Assembly (NCBI GenBank): GCA_022749755.1
Contig: CM040450.1
Coordinates: 10,004,913 to 10,068,912 of the forward strand
Direction of reading: 5' to 3'
DNA: 64,000 nucleotides
Source: Azadirachta indica
Taxonomy: Eukaryota; Streptophyta; Magnoliopsida; Sapindales; Meliaceae
A program made the position numbers and the translations under genes. The notes below the pieces were generated by a model. That model ran no database searches, was not told where the DNA came from, and worked only from the letters and a program-made list of their open reading frames with translations. Below, piece by piece: positions 55,401-64,000 of the stretch; within the stretch, counting starts at the first letter, position 1, and every line of letters starts with the position of its first letter.

Positions 55401-57439
55401 TCATATTAACAACACATTAGAAGAGATTATTATAGTAATAACAAATGACAATCTTACAATTTCATAAACTATCTTCTCTCAATCCAATTTTCGCTTAACA
55501 TCTGGTAGAGTTCCTAAATTTCTGCAGTTTTGTTTTTTAAAATTAACACCGCTAAGCACTAGTGTTTAATCGATCATGCAAAGGAACATATATATCTGCA
55601 ACGGTTACACGAGTTTTAAAATTTTCACTATTAAACTCAAAATATAACAATTAATAACATAAAAGTCATGTAATTCAATAAAGAGTTTCATAAGAGTATT
55701 AATGTTTTATATCTTTGCACTTGTTTTTACTTCTGACATGTAAAAATCTCTAATTCCATTTTTTGGATAAAATTTACAATTCTAGATTTATCCTCATAAG
55801 ACATATTTTCGACTATTATTTGCTACAAAAATAAAAGAAAAAATGAAATCGACTTCCAAGGACTTGACTTCTGTGATCTTGTCTCTTTTTCTTGAAATGA
55901 ATTTAGTTCATCCAATGATATCATGTTCATTGAGCAAATTTCATATATAGATTTTACTTGCATAAATTATAACAAAGGCATTTAAAAATTTAAAGTTCAT
56001 GGATTTATAACAATTAGCAATTTATACCAATAATAACGTTTGAAAATGATAATAGTCATACTTTGAGACTCTGATGGTTTTCTTCATGATTTGGCAGCAA
56101 TCATTCAATTAAGATCTTTTACAAGGATTTTTCTTCTTCTGCTGCCTATCATCATTTTCCTTGACATTTTTTTTTTCTTTAATAATTAGGTGTTATAAAA
56201 AATTTGATAGCTTAGTTCTCTATAAAATCTTTACTATATATCCTGGATGACTGTGATTTACATTAAGAAGAAATCACTCGAACATCTTTATCATTAATGT
56301 CTATCATCTTATTACATGTGTCTGAATGCTTTTTGACAACAATCTCTTCAATTGCTTCAATTTTATAAAATATTTATTGAACCGTGACATAAGTATTTGA
56401 ATTTATGCTTCGTCAAGTCATCAACACTAATTTTTATATCAGTAAGTCCTAATTACATATGATCAAGTCTTTCATTAATACTAAATAATTGATTTCCATT
56501 AAAAGTTTCTTTGGGCACAATTTGATGAGGTTGACTTACTCTAAATTAACCTAATGTTTTTTTAATGTAAGTATTAAAAGTAATCTATTTAACAATTTAT
56601 ATACACTAATTAATATATATTCATTACCTTTGATTCCCGATGCCCCATTCTTCATAAGAAAATGCATGGAATTATAAACATATTTGTTTTCTATAAACCT
56701 ATTAGACTCAATGATTTGCTTATAAATTTATATGCAAACCACACACGATCCATGTAAAAAAGCTATAAAAGAATTAGCAATATAGTTAAAACAAGAAAAT
56801 AAGAGTTTTAATAATTAACTTTATTATATCAATAAAGAAAGAAAAAGTAGTATTACCTCTAAAAATAGCACAACCATAAACATATTATTATGTTCTCTCA
56901 AATTTTTTAATGTCATTAATGAGATTAAATGTTTCCTCAAATTTTTTAATATCATTAATGAGACCACTGAAAGACCAAGTTGCCCAATTTTTTTTCTTTT
57001 ATGGTACTTGTGATTTTTAATAAAACTCAATAATAAGGCATTAAATAGTTTTCTGATTTAAGGGATAATGTGGTTCCAATAGCAAATAATACAAAATTCA
57101 TTGTGAAGTCATCATTCACCTCATTTTCATTCACCAAATATTTCTTCAAATTTTCGAATAAATATATTCAATACCATTGCATTTATCTTTCAACTGATCT
57201 ATACGATCTAAATCCATATTCATATTTACTCCTTTTTGAATCCCTATAACATACTTAAAATCACGAGAGAAAATATTGATTTGATATCCATGTAAAATAA
57301 TACTAGAAGTAAATGGGTCAAAAATTTCAACTAACTAGGCGCGTAAATCTCGTCTTAGTTATTTGCATTTTATGTTCAAAAGACTTCTAAATCCTAACTC
57401 TTCAACAACTTTTTTTTTCTCCTCTATTAATTTGGCTGC
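52431..57439. other. Repeat-like intergenic DNA with no recognised gene
   Basis: No protein family was recognised. Around 53510-53830 the text (GATGTGGGACTAGTCAATGC, then a run resembling ACCTCAAGTGGTTTCATCC) looks like plant intergenic repeat sequence. Segment 54250-54720 is GC-richer and may be a retroelement LTR, but I cannot define its ends. The rest is AT-rich. Confidence 0.45.
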
Positions 57440-58146
57440 TATTGATTTCGATTCCCTCCATTTTGTAGAGAGGACTTAAGTTTTTTAATAGTAATTAAGC
57501 TGAAGGGTGTTTTACTTATTCCTTAAGTAAGGCTTTGTTTTCTTTTTCACTTTGTTGAAAAGAGTAATGTTCACAATGTGGGTACTGTTCACAAAATAAG
57601 AGAGGAGGCTTTGTAGTTCATGAATTAGTAAACTCATCCAACTTTAATCAAGTGGATTTGCGGTCTAATTGACCTAAAATTTTACTAGCATATTCATGAC
57701 TCATAAAGACAACAATATGAATGGTGAAGATTAGATTTAGAGATCCCTTTTGTCAAATTTTATGATTGGTCATTGAGCCACCATTTTTGGTGAAATCTTT
57801 CAATTTTCTCTAATTTTCTTGTTTTGCAAAGATTATTTGATCTTGAGAATATTATGAATTATATCTCTAGTTTTAATTAGAGATAACTTGTGTATTCCTG
57901 TTATTTTATTATCATAGTAAAGATGTTTAGGTGGAATATAGTCCCGCAGTTTTTACAGTTCATGTTGGAGAGTTTTCCATGTTAAATTAATTGTGTTTTA
58001 TGCTTGCATTATAGTGATTTAATTGTTGTACAAGGTTTACATTTCCAAGATTGTTAACATATTGGTTTGATTCTTACTAGGTTAACACAAGAGGGAATAA
58101 AGTGATTATGTGCTTTCATGACTATTCGAGTTCGTTTATCCCAACA
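57440..58146 (+). repeat. 5' LTR of the degraded Copia element
   Basis: About 707 bp. The start TATTGATTTCGATTCCCTCC aligns with the 3' LTR start TATTGGGTTAAGTTTCCTTT at 63568, and the end CCCAACA directly precedes the primer-binding site. The ends have drifted from the canonical TGTTGG...CCAACA. Confidence 0.85.
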
Positions 58147-58149
58147 AAG

Positions 58150-58161
58150 TGGTATAAGAGG
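58150..58161 (+). other. Degenerate tRNA-iMet primer-binding site
   Basis: TGGTATAAGAGG, two mismatches from TGGTATCAGAGC, located three bases after the 5' LTR end. Confidence 0.8.
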
Positions 58162-58169
58162 TAGGTTAT

Positions 58170-59010
58170 ATTAATTTTATGCCTTATGTTAAATAATAGA
58201 ACTAATACAAGTAGTATGGTTAATTTAAATAGTGCAAATTGCCATGTATATAAAGGAAATATAAAAGATTGTTTATATGTGAAGGATTATTATTTACTTA
58301 TATTTGACATTAAAAACTTAATGAGAAGACAGAAGTATAATGAAAGTTGCTTCATTGCAGATATATAGGTATATTAAATAATAGGTAGATGATAATGTTT
58401 TGAATCATATTAATGGAGAAACACATTTACATTCTTTGTGGAACAAACTTGAACAACTATATGCTAGAAAAACTGAAAACAATAAATTATTTCTAATAAA
58501 GTAAATGATGACCCTGACATAGCATAATGGAAATCCCATAACAAATTACTTGAATGCATTTTAGTGAATTATTAATTAGTTAATCGGAATTAATAGCAAA
58601 TTTAGAGATGAGATATGAGGGTTATGACTTTTAAGTACATTATTATACTCATGAGAGACATTTAGAATATCATTATTTAAGTCAAATGGCATCACCAGTA
58701 TGAAATTAACTAAGAACAATGTTCAGAATAAAGAGTTTAGAAGAAAGTCATAGAGTTTTTCACAGTCAATGGTCTTAATCATAAAAAATAGAGGGAAGAG
58801 TAAAAGTAGAGGCCTAAAGAACAAAGACAAAAGTACAAGCAAGACTAATATATTTGCCAACATTGAATGCTATCATTATGATTTAAAAGGGCATACGCAT
58901 AAGTATTATATTGACAATTCACGAGAGATAACGAGAAGGATAAAGTTAAGGACAAAAAAAATGATGAAAACAACGGTGATGACAAAGTTGCTATTGTTAT
59001 AAATGACTTC
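58170..59010 (+). pseudogene. Copia gag relic of the right-hand element
   Basis: Short open pieces only. At about 58865-58910 a decayed nucleocapsid zinc knuckle reads Cys-Tyr-His-Tyr-Asp-Leu-Lys-Gly-His-Thr-His-Lys-Tyr-Tyr: two of the four ligands (the second and fourth Cys positions) are lost. A Lys/Arg/Ser-rich tract precedes it, as usual in gag. Confidence 0.75.
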
Positions 59011-59039
59011 TTTATTGTGTATGATGATGATGTTGTCAA

Positions 59040-61520
59040 CTTTGTGTGCCATAAGACAAGTTAGGTAATTAATAGTAATACTTCTATTTGTGCTATATTC
59101 ACAAAGAGAATTATTTACATCTTATACAGTAAGGGACTTTGGCGATGTTAAGATGGGCAATTAATGGCTTATTTAAAGCTGTAAATATAGGAAATGAGCA
59201 CTTAAAGACCAATAATGGCACGATGTTTCTTTCAAAAAATATCAAGCATATTTTTTATACTCGTTTGAATTTGGTTTGTGTAATTAAGCTTAAAATGAGG
59301 GGTTCCTAGCACCTTTAATAGTACTTATTGAAAGCTTACTAAAGATTCTATAACTGTGGCTCGAGAAAAGAAGTGTTCTTTATTGTACTTTATGTAAGCA
59401 AAAATTTCAAATTATATTATCAATATAGCGGAGAATGAAGATACTATTAAGTTATGACATAAAAGACTCAGTCATATGAATGAGAAGGGTTTGATTGTTT
59501 TGGCCAGGAAGAATCTTCTCTCTAAAATAAAAAATACACTTTTAAAGAATTGTGCTTATTGCTTAGCACAAAACCAAACCAAGATTAGATTTAAGACATC
59601 TTTTCATTAAAGAAAATTAGGTATACTAAAAAATATCATGATGTTTATGGCCTTATGAAAACAAAAATATATGGTTGTGTTCTTTATTTTGAACTTTTAT
59701 TGATGACCATTCAAGGAAGGTGTAGATCTATTATATTAGAGACAAAAGATCAAGTGCAAATATGTTCAAACAATTTCAGGCTCTAGTTGAGAGACAAACT
59801 ATGAAAAAGTTGAAATATATCAAAATTGATTATGGGGGTGAGTATTATGGACGATTTGATGAATATTGTAGACAATAAGAAATTCGTCATCAAATAACAC
59901 CTCCTAAGACTCCTCAGATAATGAGCCAACTGAGAGAAAGAATAAAACAATAGTTGAAAAAATGAGATGTTTGTTTTTACAAGCATAATTGCCTAGATCC
60001 TTTTGAGGGAAGTTTTGAATACTATTGTACATGTAATGAACCTCACATGATATGTTTCTTTAAGCTTTGATGTTAAAGATAAAGTTTGGTTAGGAAAGGA
60101 TGTTTCCTATGATTATTTACATTTTTTTGGATGCAAATCATTTATACATATTCACAAAGATGAGAGATAAGCTTAATATCAAGACTAGACCGTGTGTATT
60201 TATCAGCCATGGTCAAGATGAGTTTGACTACAAGTTTTATGATCCAAGGAAAAAGAAACTTGTAAGAAATCAAGATGTCATGGTCATAAAAGACCAGACC
60301 ATATAAGATATGGAGAAGACAAATAAGACAATACCTTAATATAATGATGAGTTGGTAGACTTTGATTTAGTTCTTCTAACATATGTCTTGACATAGCTTA
60401 GAGATAAAGGTTAGGATGACCAGTATATTACAGATGATGTCAACACTCATCATAGGTTGAGGCTGATGATGATATTCATGAGCATCTACTTATATGAAAG
60501 GTTCCACTAGGTATTCCACTCAGAAGAGTTAACAGAAACTGACTTTTTGCATTATATCCTGTAAATGAGTATGTGTTATTGTTCTAATAAGAAAGAGCCT
60601 GAATATTAAGCAACAGTAGTAGAAAATGAACGTAAGAAAGAATGGATCAATGCCATGCAAAATAAGATGAAGTCACTATTTGATAATCATAAATTTGAGT
60701 TAGTAAAGTTATCTAAGGGTAAAAAACCTTTAAAGAACAAGTGGGTGTATACAGTGAAATAAGAACCATGCAACAAAGCTAAATTGGTTGTTAAGGATTT
60801 AGTTAAAGGAAAGGTATTAATTTTGATGAAATCTTTTTCTTAGTTGTCAAGATGTCATCCATTCATATGGTCTTGGGTAAAGCAATGACTCTTGACATGG
60901 AGGTTAAGTAAATGGATGTGAAGATTGCTTTTCTCCATAATGCTAGACAAAGAAATTTATAAGGAGTAGTTAGGTGGTTTCAAAATAAAAGGAAAGAAGG
61001 ATTATATGTGCAAGCTGAAAAAAAAAAGTTTCTATAACTTGAAATAGGCCCAAAGATAGTGGTATGTATAAGAAGTTTAAGTCAATTATAAGGGAGTAAG
61101 GCCATAAGAAAACAACTTTTGACTATTGTGTCTTCGTGCAAAAATAGTTTGATGATGATTTATAAAATTTTTATTTTACGTTTATGACATATTGATTATT
61201 GACAAGAATGCTTCTTTAAAATATCAATTTTAAATAAGTAGTTAAGTAAATCCTTTGTTATGAAGGATTTAGGGCTAATAAAACAAATCTTTACATCCGA
61301 ATTCATCGAGATAAAACAGCCAAAAAGTTATGTGTGTCCTTAAAGCATTACATTCAAACGGCATTTGAAATGTTCAATATGAGCAATGGTAAAGTAGTTA
61401 GATTTCCTCTTGCTACATACTTTTGGTTAAGTATCAAGCAGTCTTTTGTGACAAATAAAAATAAGAAAGACATGTACAAAGTTCCTTATCTTTCAGCAAT
61501 TGAAAGCAATAATTTAATAT
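59040..61520 (+). pseudogene. Copia protease-integrase-reverse transcriptase relic
   Basis: Pieces in several frames: a pre-integrase-like Arg-Leu-Ser-His-Met area near 59460; integrase text with a NAxLPxxxW-like remnant near 59980; the post-core stretch KLNIKTRPCVFISHGQDEF at 60160-60220, equivalent to the Cys-Ile-Phe-Val-Gly-Tyr element; the Lys-Trp-Val-Tyr entry of reverse transcriptase near 60745; and a late reverse transcriptase frame at 61334-61500 (Lys-Asp-Met-Tyr-Lys-Val-Pro-Tyr). Stops are frequent throughout. Confidence 0.78.
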
Positions 61521-61528
61521 TTTACTCA

Positions 61529-62908
61529 TGAATCAATAGCCTTCGAACTCAAATATTTGTTTAAATCCTTAAGCTTTGTTGTTTATTTGATGAACTTTCA
61601 TGTTCATATATAGGCAGGTGAGCAAACACAGTGTCCAAGACAAGTTCAACATGGAAAGGAGCATCAAAGACCAAAACATAAGAAATTAAGGAACAATTTG
61701 CCAGGAATTTAAAATGCAAAAATAGAATGCATTGTACACCCACCCTATGCTCTCTGACACTATACAATAAAAAGCAAAAAGGAGAGGCAGAATGAGTGGA
61801 ACGCCCACGCCAACCTAAGCACGCAATTGCACCACACCATCAGCCACTTGTGCTCCCATCACACGCCTATGCAACAACAATCTATACTTATGCCTTTTTA
61901 GATGCCAATCATGTCCCCAAACTTAATTCAACTTTCGAATTAATCTTTGATGGCTAGATTTGGTTAATCCTATGTTTTCATGTTTTCTAAACATTAGCGT
62001 CATGGATCTATATATAAAAATGGATGTTTAGTGAGAGAAACACATGAAGAGAGAGAAGAGCTGAACTTTTTTAAGATAGAGACTTAAATAACATCAATTT
62101 CTTGAAGATTCTTGGCAGACTCTTGAAGAATTGGAGTCTTGAACCATCTCTCAACACTAGTTTTCTCTCTTCCTTCATTTTGTCTCTTTACATTTATAAT
62201 TTGTAATATTATTTAAGATTATATTTACATTTATGAATTTCTTGAGGATAGTATTATGAATTTTTCTATGTTAAGCTAAATTTTATATTCTAGGGACTTA
62301 ATATATCTTATTTGAACTATGTTTTGATAGTATTTTGTTAATGTTAGGACATTTTATTTACTTCTTTTACCCTTATACTTAATACCTCTAATTTATTGTT
62401 AAATAAATTACTTGATTGATGATGAATGATTTGATGCTTAGGAAAGATTAAATTGTTATTTGGGTTAGGAAAACACAATTTAGGCTATTGTGATTTTGGG
62501 AAATTGATTCCTAAACATTTAATTATAGATAATGCATAATAAATGTATAGTTGATTGAGTCAGATAGGAAAATCTGCTTGGTTAATTATATATAGGAACT
62601 CGTTTGATGCTCAAAAGACATAACGAGGTCAATTTTCAACATGTGATTAGTGAGTAGAATCTAAACGTATTAATAACTGCTAATTAAGAGAAACATTAGG
62701 ATAAATAAGTGAAATCAGGGCCTTAGAATTATTATGCTAGAGATTTCTATTTTTTTAATTCAGTTTTTTTTTCTATTTCTAATTTTTGAAATTAGGTTAC
62801 CATAGCCATTCTACTTATAATTCGAAAATTCAATCTTGGTAGGACGATACTCTTACTTATTACTTTATTACTTGTCATGACTGATACGCTTGTAATCACA
62901 CATACACA
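61529..62908 (+). mobile_element. Insertion of about 1.4 kb in the Copia pol region, probable solo LTR
   Basis: Reverse transcriptase homology stops after Ala-Ile-Glu-Ser near 61510 and resumes as Ile-Val-Cys-Ile-Arg-Pro-Asn-Ile-Ala-His-Ala at about 62930, where a Copia element should be continuous. The intervening DNA has no pol frame. It contains a TATA-like motif (TATATATAAAA, 62010) followed by a leader-like GA-rich stretch and long T-rich downstream sequence, as in plant LTRs. The possible ends TG (61529) and CA (62908) are tentative. I could not find a matching target-site duplication. Confidence 0.6.
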
Positions 62909-62914
62909 AGTAAA

Positions 62915-63490
62915 TTCTGTAGTATACAATTGTATGCATAAGACCAAACATAGCACATGCAGTTAGTGTAATTAGTCGAATATATCCAATCCAAGAAAAG
63001 AGCATTAGAATACAATCAAATGGATTACGAGATATTTTCGAGGTAATTCCAATTTTAGACACATTAGGAAGTGGAAAACTATTGCTAATTGGCTACACAA
63101 ATTTAGATATGGCAGGAGATATAGATGCCTAAGAGTCTACTATAATTACTTGATGACACTTTCATACGAATCTATATTATGATAATCAAGGCTACAAAAA
63201 TGTGTTGCACTTTTTACTACAGAGGCAAATTCATTGTAATAGTTAAACCATACAAAAAGTTATTGTGGATGAAAAGGTTCTTAAAGGAGCTTGATTTTAA
63301 ACAATAATAATATATAGTATTCTGTGATGACCAGAGTGTAATTCACCTTAGTAAGAGTTCCTTTTTTCGTGCAAAATCAAAGCACATTAATGTGATATAC
63401 CATTAGTTAAGACATGTTATTAATAACAATATGTTTGAAATTGAAAAATTCACACAAACCACAAAGCCTTTAATATGTAAGTAAGACTTT
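62915..63490 (+). pseudogene. Copia RNase H relic of the right-hand element
   Basis: Begins with the RPNIAHAVSVISR motif, includes a Leu-Ile-Gly-Tyr-Thr-Asn-Leu-Asp-Met-Ala-Gly-Asp stretch (the decayed Gly-Tyr-x-Asp-Ser-Asp-Trp-Ala-Gly-Asp RNase H start) and later His-Ile-Asn-Val-Ile-Tyr-His near 63385, the equivalent of KHIDVRYHF. Frames are broken. Confidence 0.8.
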
Positions 63491-63552
63491 ATTGAAGAAA
63501 AAGATTGAAGTTTATTATTCAATCAATAGGTTGGTGAATCCTTCATATAATT

Positions 63553-63567
63553 GGAAAGAAGGAGATT
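63553..63567 (+). other. Polypurine tract before the 3' LTR
   Basis: The purine-rich run GGAAAGAAGGAGATT directly precedes the 3' LTR start. It would prime plus-strand synthesis. Confidence 0.7.
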
Positions 63568-64000
63568 TATTGGGTTAAGTTTCCTTTATTTTATGGAGAT
63601 GGCCAAGTTTTGTAATATTAATTGAGTCTAAGGTATTTTTAGTCATTTCTCAATTAAGATTTTGTTTTCTTTTCACTTTGTTGAAAAAGGTATTGTTCAA
63701 GAGGTGGGTACTATTCACAAAAGGAGAGAGGAGGCATGTATTGTTGATGGAATAGTAAACCTATCCAGCTTTGATTAAAAATGACTGATCAGAGGTTAAT
63801 TTGTAGTCTAATTTAGTTAAAATTTTACTAGTATGTTCATGACTCACAAGATTACAATCTAAATAGTAAAAATTAGATTTAGAGCTCCTTTTCATCAAAT
63901 TTTAGGGTTGGTGGCTGAGCTACCATTTTTGGTAAAATCTCTTCAACTCTCTCTAATTTTTTTATAAAATTTATCTATTTGTCAAAATTATGTGATATTG
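63568..64000 (+). repeat. 3' LTR of the degraded Copia element, partial
   Basis: Starts TATTGGGTTAAG right after the polypurine tract and aligns with the 5' LTR at 57440 on. By comparison with the 707-bp 5' LTR, about 270 bp should continue beyond the window. Confidence 0.85.

Larger units (their letters stand above)
57440..64000 (+). mobile_element. Degraded Ty1/Copia retrotransposon with both LTRs (3' one cut by window edge)
   Basis: Order on the plus strand is 5' LTR, primer-binding site, gag, protease, integrase, reverse transcriptase, an insertion, RNase H, polypurine tract and 3' LTR. The two LTRs are clearly related (for example, both contain TTTGTTTTCTTTTTCAC-like and GTGGGTACTxTTCACAAAA-like blocks) but have many differences, so the insertion is old. 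All frames are broken by stops. It is separate from the Copia at 8214-12586 and in opposite orientation. Confidence 0.9.

Overview
This is a plant nuclear window, almost certainly from a eudicot: AT-rich intergenic DNA, short GT-AG introns, LTR retrotransposon remains, and single-copy housekeeping genes that read as typical plant proteins (cytosolic enolase, chloroplast peroxiredoxin IIE, the ribosome-biogenesis factor NSA2, and an MIK2-type leucine-rich-repeat receptor kinase). I cannot fix the species from sequence alone.

The dominant architecture is a very large inverted duplication. The left arm runs from the window edge to about 8213. The right arm runs from about 41803 to about 50182 in opposite orientation, with about 33.6 kb between them. 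The right arm is the native context: it holds exons 12-16 of an intact 16-coding-exon enolase gene (39372-43206, 445 aa) plus about 7 kb of downstream DNA. The left arm is a decayed copy holding only enolase exons 12-16, with two frameshifts but intact splice sites. Its inner end is joined directly to the RNase H region of a minus-strand Copia retrotransposon (8214-12586), which has therefore lost its 3' end. Both arms also carry an older Copia gag/LTR relic, so that insertion predates the duplication.

Between the arms, in order: exon-like relics of an unidentified plus-strand gene (about 12.6-13.66 kb); a minus-strand LRR receptor kinase (14315-18096) whose frame is broken by one missing base and whose C-terminus is shortened; a small LRR relic (19.8 kb); the intact intronless peroxiredoxin IIE gene (22918-23613); about 6.5 kb of AT-rich intergenic DNA; an NSA2 locus (coding exons 32744-35350, upstream exon-like sequence from about 30.2 kb) that lacks an evident start codon and has two frame lesions; a tandem duplication carrying two perfect heat-shock-element modules (37421-37950); then the enolase promoter and gene.

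Right of the duplication, 50183-57439 is repeat-like intergenic DNA with no convincing gene. From 57440 to the window end lies a heavily degraded plus-strand Copia element with both LTRs (the 3' one cut by the window edge), interrupted between reverse transcriptase and RNase H by about 1.4 kb that looks like a solo LTR.

No operon-like or CRISPR-like structure is present. The genes are functionally unrelated neighbours. The interest lies in the structural history: segmental inverted duplication, breakpoint in a retrotransposon, and a spliceable enolase fragment lying downstream of a Copia promoter on the same strand.
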